DNA from: Chitinophagaceae bacterium
GTDB lineage: Bacteria; Bacteroidota; Bacteroidia; Chitinophagales; Chitinophagaceae
NCBI GenBank assembly: GCA_016787085.1
Contig: JAEUVJ010000048.1
Span: 1 to 64,000 of the forward strand
DNA: 64,000 nt
Reading direction: 5' to 3'
The position numbers were made by a program, and so were the translations under genes. Position 1 is the first letter of the stretch, and every line of letters starts with the position of its first letter. Under the pieces are notes generated by a model, which made no database searches, had not been told where the DNA came from, and worked only from the letters and a program-made list of their open reading frames with translations. Below are positions 9,769 to 18,223 of the stretch, one piece after another.

Positions 9769-11121
9769 TATTTCAAAATACCGTTTATACTCCCAGTCCG
9801 TTACGGCTTTCAGGTGCTGGCGCCATTCCCATTCCCTGGTGGCGGTGAAATGCTCCACAAATTGCTCTCCGAACAGCTCTTTAGCCACTTTTGATTGCTT
9901 CATCTGTTGCGTAGCCTCTATCAATGTGGATGGCAAAACGCCATTGGAAAAATTCTTATACCCGTTGCCCACAGTGGCCGTTTGTTTCAGCTTCAGTTTG
10001 TTTTTTATGCCATACAATCCCGCAGCCAGACAGGCAGCCATCGTGAGATAAGGGTTCATGTCAGCGCCGGGCACTCTTGTTTCCAAACGGCATGACCGGC
10101 TGCTGCCGGGGATGATGCGCAGTGCAACAGTGCGGTTATCCACTCCCCAGGTAAGTGTGGTAGGAGCCCATGCACCTTCCACCAATCTTTTATAGCTGTT
10201 AACGGTGGGAGCGAACATCGGGAGCATGTGCGGCAAACAATACAATTGGCCTGCTAAATAACTCTTCATCGTTTCACTCATCTTCATCTTGTCTTTCTCA
10301 TCATAGAACAGATTCTTCTTTGCTGCTTTGTCCCACAGGCTTTGATGCACATGCCCGCCGCAGCCGGGTAAATTTTCATTGATCTTTGCCATGAAGGTGG
10401 CGATGATGCCATGCTTATAGGCGATCTCTTTGACAGCTGTTTTAAATAATGTCGCCCTGTCCGCTGCTTCGAGAATACCTGCATACACAATGGCGGCTTC
10501 ATACGTGCCCGGACCGGTCTCGGTATGTATCCCTTCCAGCGGGACATTGAAATCCTTCAGCAGTTCGAACAGATCGCTGAAATAAGGATTCTCCAGTGTA
10601 CTTCTCAGTATAGAATATCCAAACATGCCCGGTGTAAGCGGGGTCAGGTTTTTGTATTGTTTGTCGTGTGCTGATTGCGGCGTCTCAGCAAAATTGTACC
10701 ATTCAAACTCCTGTGAGAAGAATGGGGTGTAACCCTGCTTGTTCACATCGGTCAGTACTTTTTTCAGTAATTGCCTCGGACAAACGTAGGCAGGATTGCC
10801 TTTGGCATCGGTCAGTTCGCCCAGGAAGAAGGGAACATCATTTTCCCAGGGGATTTTTCGGAATGTGGTAAGGTCGATCCTTGCGGGTGCATCGGGATAG
10901 CCGGTATGCCAGCCGGTATATTGTACATTGTCATAGGTCACATCAGCGGCATCCCAGCCGAATATCACGTCGCAAAAGCTTAAACCATTATCAATAGCTG
11001 ACAGAAATTTTTCTGCTGAAATATATTTTCCCCGCAGTATGCCGTCTATATCGGTAAAAGCGATCTTCACCTTTCCCGACGGATGGTCTTTGACGTATTG
11101 TATGATATCTTTTTGATTCAT
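9763..11121 (-). CDS. Glutamine synthetase-like gamma-glutamyl amide ligase (GlnA4/PuuA-like)
   Basis: 452 residues from the ATG at 11121 (MNQKDIIQYVK); an in-frame TTG at 11151 is possible but less likely. It has the beta-grasp start (IAFTDIDGILRGKYIS), the catalytic fold signature GCGGHVHQSLWD and the C-terminal VDNRTVALRI ... ETRVPGADMNPYL. The protein belongs to the GS-like amide ligases (PuuA, IpuC, GlnA3, GlnA4) that join glutamate to amines using ATP, rather than to ammonia-using GlnA. With an ethanolamine-permease-like gene upstream and alcohol and aldehyde dehydrogenases downstream, gamma-glutamylethanolamide synthesis is the best guess. A polyamine substrate cannot be excluded, but the alcohol dehydrogenase would then have no role. 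Confidence 0.88.
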   Translation of the reverse strand: MNQKDIIQYVKDHPSGKVKIAFTDIDGILRGKYISAEKFLSAIDNGLSFCDVIFGWDAADVTYDNVQYTGWHTGYPDAPARIDLTTFRKIPWENDVPFFLGELTDAKGNPAYVCPRQLLKKVLTDVNKQGYTPFFSQEFEWYNFAETPQSAHDKQYKNLTPLTPGMFGYSILRSTLENPYFSDLFELLKDFNVPLEGIHTETGPGTYEAAIVYAGILEAADRATLFKTAVKEIAYKHGIIATFMAKINENLPGCGGHVHQSLWDKAAKKNLFYDEKDKMKMSETMKSYLAGQLYCLPHMLPMFAPTVNSYKRLVEGAWAPTTLTWGVDNRTVALRIIPGSSRSCRLETRVPGADMNPYLTMAACLAAGLYGIKNKLKLKQTATVGNGYKNFSNGVLPSTLIEATQQMKQSKVAKELFGEQFVEHFTATREWEWRQHLKAVTDWEYKRYFEII

Positions 11122-11152
11122 AGATTTCGGGCTGGTTCGTGAATTTGCCAAT

Positions 11153-11253
11153 CGTGCCTATGTGCATTTTCTATGTTCCTATGTGTCTATGTGGTATAGG
11201 TCCACAGCAAAAGGATCAGCATTAATTTTAAACACATAGGCACATAGCCGTGC
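11153..11253. repeat. Inverted repeat built of CTATGTG words
   Basis: The left arm has several CCTATGTG/TCTATGTGG words, the right arm has AACACATAGGCACATAG, with CGTGC and GCCGTGC at the outer ends. It fills the spacer between permease and ligase genes. A related element lies at 58348-58416. Confidence 0.65.
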
Positions 11254-11284
11254 TTACTTATTATTACGGGCCAAAAAATACAAA

Positions 11285-12598
11285 TTATTTGCCGGGTTTT
11301 ATTTTAAATAATTGGAAACAACCGTAAGAGATGGCAAGGATCGCACAATACACCAGCGCCATTTCCTTATTGTAGATCGCCATGGCCACAAAAGAAAACA
11401 GGGCTATCGCCAAAGCGGCCAGCGGGAAGAGGGGATACAGGGGTACTTTGAATGGCCTTTCCAGTTGCGGTTCCGTCTTTCGCAGGCGCAGCAGCGAGAT
11501 CATGGAGATGATGTATAAGGTCAGCGCCCCGAATACGGAGATGGTAATGATGTCGGCCGTCCTTCCTGTCAGCAGCGCAATGATACCGATACCCATATTG
11601 AGCAGTAAGGCATTCGCCGGTGTCTGAAATTTCGGGTGAATATTTCCAAGAAAGGCAGGAGCGAACCTTACCCGGCCAAATTCAAAGCTCGATCTTCCGG
11701 CCGCAAGGATGATACCATGAAAAGAAGCCACGAGTCCAAACAACCCTACGGTGATGAGTAAATGATAAAGTACATTGTTGCTGCCCACAACATGACCAAG
11801 TGCCAGCGGCAATGGTGAATCGGAGGTCGTGCCATCGGGTTTATAGACGATCGCTTCCCAGCCAGCCACAGCTACTGAACTGCCGAATGTAAGGATACAA
11901 AGAATGACCAGGGTGGCTATAGCCGAACCAAAGCCAAGCAGTATCGTTCTTTTCGGGTTGATCGCTTCTTCGGCGACATTGGCTACACCTTCAATAGCGA
12001 GGAAGAACCAGATGGCAAATGGCGTGGCAGCAAAAGCGCCTTCCCATCCATGCGGGAAAGCATTTTGTGTAAGATTCTTTATTTCAAAATGCGGCAGCGT
12101 GACCCCGGCAAACAATAACAGTTCCCCGACAGCAAGAATAGTGATGATTAATTCAAACGTGGCGGCCGCCTTGACTCCATAGATATTCAGTGCTGTGAAT
12201 GCGACATAACAGACAACCGCAATGGCCAGCACGGGTATCTGCGGGAAGAACAAATTGAAATACGCCCCGATGGCAAAGGCAATGGCAGGCGGTGCAAAGA
12301 TAAATTCGATATTCTGCGCCATACCGGCAATAAACCCCCAGTTCTTTCCCAATGCCCGGTTGGCATAATCAAACCCGCCGCCTGCTTTAGGTATGGCACA
12401 GGCCAGTTCGGTATAGCTGAACGTGAAGGTGACGTAAAGAATGATGATAAAGAAAGTGGCGATGGCGAGTCCCAGTGTTCCGCCTTTTTCCAGCCCGAGG
12501 TTCCAGCCGAAATACATGCCGGAAATAACATAACCTACGCCAAGGCCCCAGAGCATCAGCGGGGTAAGGGTGCGTTTGAGTTGGGCGGGTGCTGACAA
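11285..12598 (-). CDS. APC-family permease, ethanolamine permease type
   Basis: 437 residues with about 12 hydrophobic segments. The N-terminal stretch LWGLGVGYVISGMYFGWN and the following YTELACAIPKAGGGFDYA are, from memory, characteristic of the ethanolamine permease subfamily of amino acid/polyamine/organocation transporters. The apparent start is TTG (12598), because a stop lies just upstream in frame; the next internal ATG would remove part of the first helix lead-in. It is the first gene of the four-gene minus-strand cluster, consistent with uptake of the amine that the next enzyme glutamylates. Substrate is inferred from family resemblance and neighbours. Confidence 0.85.
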   Translation of the reverse strand: MSAPAQLKRTLTPLMLWGLGVGYVISGMYFGWNLGLEKGGTLGLAIATFFIIILYVTFTFSYTELACAIPKAGGGFDYANRALGKNWGFIAGMAQNIEFIFAPPAIAFAIGAYFNLFFPQIPVLAIAVVCYVAFTALNIYGVKAAATFELIITILAVGELLLFAGVTLPHFEIKNLTQNAFPHGWEGAFAATPFAIWFFLAIEGVANVAEEAINPKRTILLGFGSAIATLVILCILTFGSSVAVAGWEAIVYKPDGTTSDSPLPLALGHVVGSNNVLYHLLITVGLFGLVASFHGIILAAGRSSFEFGRVRFAPAFLGNIHPKFQTPANALLLNMGIGIIALLTGRTADIITISVFGALTLYIISMISLLRLRKTEPQLERPFKVPLYPLFPLAALAIALFSFVAMAIYNKEMALVYCAILAISYGCFQLFKIKPGK

Positions 12599-12789
12599 AG
12601 AAATTGTTTATGGATAAATATCGGAAATGTTAGGGAATGCCCCCAATAAACCGTGTCGTAAGAAAAAAGCGGCAATCAGTAAGGAATAATTTGACGGCTT
12701 CTTTGAAGCCGGCACTGAGACGCAGTCTCAGCGCAACAACCTCGTAATTTTAATTTTCTTTATTGTTGGGAACATTCAGGATAATGATG

Positions 12790-13887
12790 TCATTCGATGA
12801 TTAATTTGTTATTTTGATTGTCAATTTTATAAGATGGTAACTTTTTCAATGCACTTTGTCCCAGCAGCAAAGGACTACTTATATTATTCGAAATAGAAGC
12901 TCGCACATCCTTTAGTTCAACATCCCCAATTTTCAATGCCTTTAAATTAAACACACTGCTTTTTGCAGTAGAGCCGTCTGCAAACTTGTATGTCTGCATA
13001 CCTATGAAATCTGCTTCGCTAATTGTGCCCGAGCGATAAAGCACTAAGAATACATCTGGGCTTAGAGAAACATCTGAGGCTCCTAAATCTAAAGTAAAGT
13101 CTAGTGTCATGACGCCGTTAAGATTAACTGGCAGCTTATATACACCATTTTCAAATGTCAAATCGATTTCTTTTTTTTCCTCGACATATTTGCTTGTACC
13201 CCACCTGTACTTTTGGTAATACTGTTGATATTTATTACTTGTTAGTTGAAGCGAAATGAATAGGTAAATCGTTTTGGTGGATCTATTGTTCTGGTTCACT
13301 TTCCTGCTTGAATATCCCGCCATAATTGATGTACCTAAAAACAAAATTCTGGGGTCACCACTATTACTAGTGATGAAATAGGTGTTTTCTTCTAAATATT
13401 TTATGTCTTCTATTTCATTATCCTGTACTTTATTGTAGAAATATGCTAAAGAATCAATTTTTTTTGAAACATTTTTAAAAAAGATGGTGCTTAACTTGGG
13501 TTGAATTTGGAACAAACCATTATTCTCTTTAAAATCGTTAAGCAATGTTTCTATTGATTTCAAATATTTCGCTGATTCATTTTTTTCTTTATTATACTCA
13601 TAACGTATCTGAATATCTAAATTTGACAACTTGTCGTTTACATATAGAAATTCGTAATCGGCGTTATCGCAATAATTGAAACTAGTGTTCTCAAATTGAT
13701 ATTTGAAAACACTAGAAAAGGTCTCTGATTTATAAAGACTGCCCTTAGTCGAAAATAATTTGGATATTTCTTTTCTTGAACTAAATAGGTCACTGCCAAT
13801 ATTAAACCGGATTAAGTCAGATACTTTTAGCTGGCTAAAAACATTATTTGAAAAAAGAATAAAGAATAAAATGATGAAACTTCTCAT
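12790..13887 (-). CDS. Secreted retropepsin-like aspartic protease domain protein
   Basis: 365 residues. A signal peptide (MRSFIILFFILFSNNVFS) precedes about 230 residues I cannot place. The C-terminal 110 residues look like a retropepsin fold: LDLGAS at about 265-271 in place of the usual D[TS]GAS, with Asp267 as candidate catalytic residue, then a variable flap region and LLGQSALKKL, which matches the LLG-x-x-[FL]L strand of the family. Such domains act as homodimers; activity here is unproven because Leu replaces Thr/Ser in the triad. The gene is visibly more AT-rich than its surroundings, suggesting horizontal acquisition. Hairpins lie downstream at 12690-12725. Confidence 0.65.
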   Translation of the reverse strand: MRSFIILFFILFSNNVFSQLKVSDLIRFNIGSDLFSSRKEISKLFSTKGSLYKSETFSSVFKYQFENTSFNYCDNADYEFLYVNDKLSNLDIQIRYEYNKEKNESAKYLKSIETLLNDFKENNGLFQIQPKLSTIFFKNVSKKIDSLAYFYNKVQDNEIEDIKYLEENTYFITSNSGDPRILFLGTSIMAGYSSRKVNQNNRSTKTIYLFISLQLTSNKYQQYYQKYRWGTSKYVEEKKEIDLTFENGVYKLPVNLNGVMTLDFTLDLGASDVSLSPDVFLVLYRSGTISEADFIGMQTYKFADGSTAKSSVFNLKALKIGDVELKDVRASISNNISSPLLLGQSALKKLPSYKIDNQNNKLIIE

Positions 13888-13907
13888 AAAGCGCTTGTAA
13901 TGTCATA

Positions 13908-14065
13908 TTAAGGGTAATCGATTTTAAGAGCTTTTGCGAATAAGTCTTCGGGAATATCATCAACAGTATAATCTCTGTCTTTATCTGTCTTTCCAATGTT
14001 TCGAATATTGATGTAACCTCCTGAATAGTCTTTAAAATCTGTTTCGCTATTTTAAAATTCTCCAA
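13908..14065 (-). pseudogene. Small frameshifted coding remnant
   Basis: Reading the minus strand from a TTG at 14065 gives MENFK. A one-base shift in the following A-run then enters a protein-like frame, NSETDFKDYSGGYINIRNIG..., ending ALKIDYP and a stop at 13908. Adding one A would give a continuous product of about 52 residues. Without it the downstream frame has a stop directly in front. No family recognised. It could be a decayed gene or a homopolymer error in the assembly. Confidence 0.35.
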
Positions 14066-14074
14066 TTTGTCAAC

Positions 14075-14226
14075 CTAAAATTCAATTTCTTTTTTCCCGG
14101 TCGTGTCTGTCACTTCAGCGTAAGAGGTATTGTAAATTTAAAAATATCAAAAGTAACGCCATAAAAAGGTTTTGTAATTGTTTGATGATTTGCATTAAGG
14201 TTACTGCCAACTTGCCGATTGGTTCG
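14075..14226 (-). pseudogene. Out-of-frame protein-like fragments
   Basis: Two fragments overlap on the minus strand. One (14226 to a stop at 14110) reads QVGSNLNANHQTITKP and continues to FKFTIPLTLK; the other ends VTDTTGKKEIEF with a stop at 14075. Both have protein-like composition but neither has a start or a neighbouring domain. They look like the remains of a longer gene in an AT-rich strip of about 390 bases between the retropepsin gene and the GCS2 gene, which otherwise shows nothing I recognise. Confidence 0.3.
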
Positions 14227-14275
14227 CTACTTGTTCAAAAATCAATTTTCTTTCAGGTCAGAACTGAACAAACCC

Positions 14276-15385
14276 TCACACCCCCGCCAAATACTGGCTA
14301 TGGATATACTCTGCCACGGTTGCCAGGTTCTTTGTTTTTTCAAACACGGCTAATTGCCGGTCGGCGCCGGTACCATGTTCCAGCATTTTATGTACATACG
14401 CTACCCGGTGGCGGCTGCCAAGATGGTCAAGAACAGGATCGAGGAACTCCAGCAGTTCATAGATCAGCGCACGGGTATTCACTTCTTCTTCTTTGCCAAA
14501 ATCTATCAGGCGACCATCTACTCCATAGCGGCTGGCCCTCCATTTATTCTCATTGATGAGGGCACGGGAGTATTGGATGAAGTTGAGGTTCTTAGAACGC
14601 AGCATGTATATCCTTGCACAAATGGCCTGGAACAAGGCTGCGATCGTGATCGTTTCATCCACCGTCATCGGTACATCACAGATGCGGAACTCCACGGTAT
14701 TAAAGAAAGGATGCACCCGCAGGTCCCACCAGATCTTTTTTGCATTGTCAATGCAATTCGTTTTGATCAGCAGCTTGACATAGTTGTCGTACGCTTCTAT
14801 GCTTTCAAAACTATCGGGAATGCCGGTGCGGGGAAATTTGTCAAACACTTTTGTGCGGAACGATTTATAACCGGTCTGTCTTCCTTCCCAGAAAGGGGAG
14901 TTGGTACTGAGGGCAAACACATGCGGCAGAAAATACCTTGTCGAGTTGGCAATATGGTTGGCCATTTCACGGCTTTCCATGCCTACATGTACGTGAAGGC
15001 CAAAGATCAGGTTGCTGCGGGCGGCTTCCTGGAGTTCATTCACTATTTCATTATAGCGGATGTGGTCGGTGATCAGTTGGCTTTCCCAGTGACTGAAAGG
15101 ATGTGTGCCGGAGGCGCCCATCGCAAAACCAAGACTGCCTGCAATATCGGATATCGTTTTGCGCAGGGTGCTGACATCGGTAAAGGCTTCATCTATGTCC
15201 TGGCAGATATCGGTGCCTACTTCTACCACGGCCTGGTGCATCTCTGCCTTTACTTTGTCTTTGATCACTTTTTGTCCTTCGTGTACGATCTTCTGTTCAT
15301 GGCTCTTGAGTTCATGGGTCTTCGGGTCCAGTACCATGTATTCTTCTTCCACGCCGAGAGTAAAGCTCTTGTAATTAAGATTCAT
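14276..15385 (-). CDS. Carboxylate-amine ligase, GCS2/YbdK family
   Basis: 369 residues, normal for the glutamate-cysteine ligase 2 family. It shows TLGVEEEYMVLDP at the N-terminus, ASGTHPFSHWE and the metal/ATP-site HVHVGMESREMAN. The family joins a carboxylate to an amine with ATP; in E. coli YbdK a weak glutamate-cysteine ligase activity is known, but true substrates are mostly open. Here it is in the same orientation as a RimK-like ATP-grasp gene at 16092-17042, with an esterase divergent from that: two amide-bond formers and one hydrolase, which suggests a small peptide or amide metabolite. A Uma2 gene lies in between. Confidence 0.9.
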   Translation of the reverse strand: MNLNYKSFTLGVEEEYMVLDPKTHELKSHEQKIVHEGQKVIKDKVKAEMHQAVVEVGTDICQDIDEAFTDVSTLRKTISDIAGSLGFAMGASGTHPFSHWESQLITDHIRYNEIVNELQEAARSNLIFGLHVHVGMESREMANHIANSTRYFLPHVFALSTNSPFWEGRQTGYKSFRTKVFDKFPRTGIPDSFESIEAYDNYVKLLIKTNCIDNAKKIWWDLRVHPFFNTVEFRICDVPMTVDETITIAALFQAICARIYMLRSKNLNFIQYSRALINENKWRASRYGVDGRLIDFGKEEEVNTRALIYELLEFLDPVLDHLGSRHRVAYVHKMLEHGTGADRQLAVFEKTKNLATVAEYIHSQYLAGV

Positions 15386-15390
15386 AATTC

Positions 15391-16014
15391 TTATTTGGTA
15401 AAAATATCAGCCAGGCTTACAGCAAGTCCCGGGATTGTTTTGGAATAAACTATGTCATCGCCGGCATAGAAAATGGCCGGATTATATTTGCTGGTATCGT
15501 TCAGGGAAAATACCACAACATTTTCTTCTTCGGGATAAATGATCCAGTATTCTCTTACTCCTGCTTCTTCATACAATTCGTATTTAAGTTTTACTTCCTT
15601 TTTGGTATTGCCGGGAGAAAGTATCTCGATTACCAGATCAGAGGAGCCGCAGCAACCACGGGAATCTATTTTAGATTCATCGCATACAACACAAATGTCC
15701 GGCTGCACTACTGTGGTCACTTCATTGTCTTTTTTGCCATTCTTTACCGGTAGCCTTACGTCAAACGGAGCGATGAACGGCTTGTACTTTTGCCTTTTCA
15801 GAAAGTTACCTATTGCAAGAAAGAGATGACCTGCAGTAGCCTGGTGTTTCGTATTCGGTGCTGATAACCTGAATATCTTACCGCGAAAAAGCTCCAGCCT
15901 TTCCTCAAAATTCCATTTTAGATAATCGGCATAGGTATAGCTAAGCGAAGGATCGGGCTCCTCCACTTTGGTGTAAACATCTTGATCTATATCGTAAACG
16001 GTGAACATTTTCAT
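15391..16014 (-). CDS. Uma2-family PD-(D/E)XK nuclease-like protein
   Basis: 207 residues from the ATG at 16014 (MKMFTVYDID); an upstream in-frame start at 16050 reads through a repeat and is less likely. The Uma2 (DUF820) signature is clear: RGKIFRLSAPNTKHQ, QPDICVVCD, LVIEILSPGNTKKE and YELYEEAGVREYWII, supplying the Asp, Glu and Lys of the nuclease-like fold. The family is very common in cyanobacteria and Bacteroidetes, is often near transposable sequences, and has no settled function. It sits 5 nt upstream of the GCS2 gene, so the two may be co-transcribed, though it is probably an insertion in the amidoligase group. Confidence 0.85.
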   Translation of the reverse strand: MKMFTVYDIDQDVYTKVEEPDPSLSYTYADYLKWNFEERLELFRGKIFRLSAPNTKHQATAGHLFLAIGNFLKRQKYKPFIAPFDVRLPVKNGKKDNEVTTVVQPDICVVCDESKIDSRGCCGSSDLVIEILSPGNTKKEVKLKYELYEEAGVREYWIIYPEEENVVVFSLNDTSKYNPAIFYAGDDIVYSKTIPGLAVSLADIFTK

Positions 16015-16022
16015 AGTTTCAA

Positions 16023-16085
16023 GGGTTCCATAGTTCCATATGTGCAACAAGTCAGCACCAACTTTTGGAACGCTGGAACTATTAA
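16023..16085. repeat. Short-word inverted repeat between Uma2 and ATP-grasp genes
   Basis: GGTTCCATAGTTCCAT on the left faces TTTTGGAACGCTGGAACT on the right: words of GTTCCA/TGGAAC type in opposite orientation across a 63-bp spacer. It borders one side of the Uma2 gene. Confidence 0.55.
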
Positions 16086-16091
16086 ACCTTT

Positions 16092-17042
16092 TTACACCAA
16101 TTGCAATTTATTTGAACCTCTTCTTACATATTCGCCCCAGGTGAGGTTATCACCGCCGTTGCTGTTCATGGCTTTTTCAATAGCGAAATTGGCCGCTGTT
16201 TCCACCACCCATTCAAAGTTTTCCTGTCCTACACTGTTGATGTCTGCATCAGGTGCAGGATTGCAGAAATCAATCGCATAAGGAACGCCGTCACGCAGCG
16301 CTAACTCCACGGTATTGAAATCATACCCCAGGTATTTATTGATGGCCAGTACAATGTCCGTCATCAGTTGCAGTTTCTCCGGCGAAGGTTTGAAATCGGC
16401 CACATAACGCAGGTGGTGCGGGTTGCGCGGCTCATACGGCATAATGCGTACATATTTGCCCCCGATGCAGTAGCAGCGGTAATATTCTTCAAAGACGATC
16501 TCTTCCTGCAGCAGCATCACCAGTTGCCCTGTTTCCGCATGTTTCTGGAAAAATTCTTCTGCACTGTTCAGTTTATAAACATGTTTCCAGCCTCCTCCTT
16601 CAAAAGGTTTCATATAGGCCGGGAAACCGACATAGTTGAAAATGCCATCCCAGTCGAGCGGGTAAGCAAGGTTACTGAATGAATCTGCTGTAGTATCATG
16701 CGGCAGATCACGGGAAGGGATAATAGCGGTCTTGGGAACCGGCACCCCCACTTTCGTCATCAGGCAGTTGTTGAAATATTTATCATCGGCGCTCCACCAG
16801 AAGGGGTTATTGATCACGGCAGTGCCGGTAAGGGCCGCATTCTTGAGCCAGGTGCGGTAAAAAGGCACGTCCTGCGAAATGCGGTCAATGATAACGGCAT
16901 ACCCGCTGGGTTCGCCCTGCATCGCTTTCTCTATGCGCACCGGCTCGGCGATGATACCGGGTATGTTCTTGCTGTTGACTCTGGCCACAAACGCTTCGGG
17001 AAAAGAACGTTCTTTTCCGTGCAGGATTCCGATTTTTTTCAT
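16092..17042 (-). CDS. RimK-like ATP-grasp ligase
   Basis: 316 residues from the ATG at 17042 (MKKIGILHGKERSFPEAF). Features of the ATP-grasp fold: an N-terminal Rossmann-like part, INNPFWWSADDKYFNNCLM before the grasp domain, the Lys-containing strand FPAYMKPFEGGGWKHVY, LLQEEIVFEEYYRCYCIG, and the Mg2+ site near FNTVELALRDG and AIDFCNPAPDADIN. It forms amide bonds via an acyl phosphate. It is not close to a named synthetase that I recognise. Neighbouring GCS2 ligase and esterase genes imply a shared product. The 5' neighbour is the divergent esterase with 141 nt between starts. Confidence 0.82.
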   Translation of the reverse strand: MKKIGILHGKERSFPEAFVARVNSKNIPGIIAEPVRIEKAMQGEPSGYAVIIDRISQDVPFYRTWLKNAALTGTAVINNPFWWSADDKYFNNCLMTKVGVPVPKTAIIPSRDLPHDTTADSFSNLAYPLDWDGIFNYVGFPAYMKPFEGGGWKHVYKLNSAEEFFQKHAETGQLVMLLQEEIVFEEYYRCYCIGGKYVRIMPYEPRNPHHLRYVADFKPSPEKLQLMTDIVLAINKYLGYDFNTVELALRDGVPYAIDFCNPAPDADINSVGQENFEWVVETAANFAIEKAMNSNGGDNLTWGEYVRRGSNKLQLV

Positions 17043-17170
17043 AAACAGTATTTTAATGATGATAATGGGCCGGGGCAACGGCAGCGGCTGTACCAAATTT
17101 ATTTTTTAAGACCCATATAAACAAATTAACTATTGCCTCCGGACTCACCGGTAAATAGGGCCTAAATCCT

Positions 17171-17178
17171 TATTTTTG
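17171..17178 (+). promoter_or_regulatory. Possible -7 element (TAnnTTTG) before the esterase gene
   Basis: TATTTTTG fits the Bacteroidetes TAnnTTTG element, but it is only five bases from the ATG at 17184 and I see no good -33 TTTG. It would imply an almost leaderless message. Confidence 0.3.
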
Positions 17179-17183
17179 AAGCC

Positions 17184-18011
17184 ATGCAATCGGTCAATGT
17201 ATCCGGTATTCTGGTGGAAAATACCGTTCTCATATCTGAGCACTTACAAAGGGAAGTAAAGGTGGATTTTTTCCTGCCAAAGAATGTGGCCGATCCTTCT
17301 CAAATGAGCCTGCTGCTGATCAATGATGGCCAGGACATGGAGAAACTGGGGTTAGAAAGTATTTTATCGAGGCTGTACCAGGAGGAAGATGCTATTCATC
17401 CGTTGTTATGCGTGGCGATCCATTGCAGCAAGGACAGGAAAAGAGAATATGGTGTCGCCGGTCACCCTGATTATCTCGGCAGGGGAGATAAAGCGGATCT
17501 TTACACGTCTTTTATCAGGCGGGAACTCATTCCTTATATCAAAAACACTTATGCGCTGCATTCTTTCAGGGAAATGGCTTTTGCCGGTTTTTCTCTCGGC
17601 GGTTTGATGGCGTTGGATATTGCCTGGAATCATCCGAAGGAATTCTCTAAAGTAGGTGTATTCTCCGGCTCGCTGTGGTGGCGAAGCATTGACCAGACAG
17701 AGGAGGAGTACGATGATCATAAACACCGGATCATGCATCAGCGGATACGGCATGGATATTATCATGAAGGGTTGAAATTCTTTTTTCAGTGTGGTAATAT
17801 GGATGAAGTGATGGACAGGAACAACAACAATATTATAGACTCTATTGATGATACACTTGACCTGATCAAAGAGCTGGAAGCAAAAGGCTACGACAAACAA
17901 AACGATATGTATTATCTCGAATTCGCCGATGGCAAACACGATGTACCTACCTGGGGACGTGCCATGCCTGAATTTCTGAAATGGGGATGGGGGAAGAGAA
18001 AGAAGAGTTAG
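17184..18011 (+). CDS. Alpha/beta-hydrolase esterase (esterase D/enterochelin-esterase type)
   Basis: 275 residues, no signal peptide, so cytoplasmic. The fold of PF00756 esterases is supported by LLINDGQDMEKLG, the nucleophile elbow FAGFSLGGLMALDIAW (Ser), FSGSLWWRS, and a C-terminal GKHDVPTWGRAMPEFLKWGW that supplies the catalytic His. The acidic member is probably in the NMDEVMDRN segment, which also resembles a calcium loop (DRNNNNIIDSIDD). It is transcribed divergently from the ATP-grasp gene. In this context it may hydrolyse or mature the amide/ester product of the two ligases; that is inference. Confidence 0.85.
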   Translation: MQSVNVSGILVENTVLISEHLQREVKVDFFLPKNVADPSQMSLLLINDGQDMEKLGLESILSRLYQEEDAIHPLLCVAIHCSKDRKREYGVAGHPDYLGRGDKADLYTSFIRRELIPYIKNTYALHSFREMAFAGFSLGGLMALDIAWNHPKEFSKVGVFSGSLWWRSIDQTEEEYDDHKHRIMHQRIRHGYYHEGLKFFFQCGNMDEVMDRNNNNIIDSIDDTLDLIKELEAKGYDKQNDMYYLEFADGKHDVPTWGRAMPEFLKWGWGKRKKS

Positions 18012-18223
18012 TAGTTATGAGTTGAGAGTTTGGCGCCGGGAGTCAGGTTATTCCCTTTCCTGTTTATTCTTTCGCTGTTTTCCCGAGACATTTTTTCGAT
18101 ACTTTATTTATCCGGAGCATTCTTACTTTTTACCGCCGGGAAGAAAACAACTGCCGTTTGCAAATACCGGTCTCTATCATTTTTTGCCCTTTCTATCTTG
18201 CGGCCTCATTAAACCTTATTAAA

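Noticed and set aside
9763..11121. Housekeeping glutamine synthetase (glnA)
   Set aside because: Length, operon and resemblance point to the GS-like amide ligases; nitrogen-assimilation neighbours such as glnB or amtB are absent.
6408..12598. Classical Puu putrescine pathway
   Set aside because: PuuB-type amine oxidase and a GABA transaminase are missing, while an alcohol dehydrogenase and an ethanolamine-type permease are present.
14354..15448. Long open frame (364 codons) on the plus strand opposite the GCS2 gene
   Set aside because: It is the shadow of a conserved gene whose own strand has all family motifs; the antisense product resembles no protein and lacks a plausible start region.
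18022..18222. Small plus-strand frames between the esterase and the DUF3455 gene
   Set aside because: Two overlapping frames in different phases, low-complexity aromatic content and no start context; more likely leader sequence.
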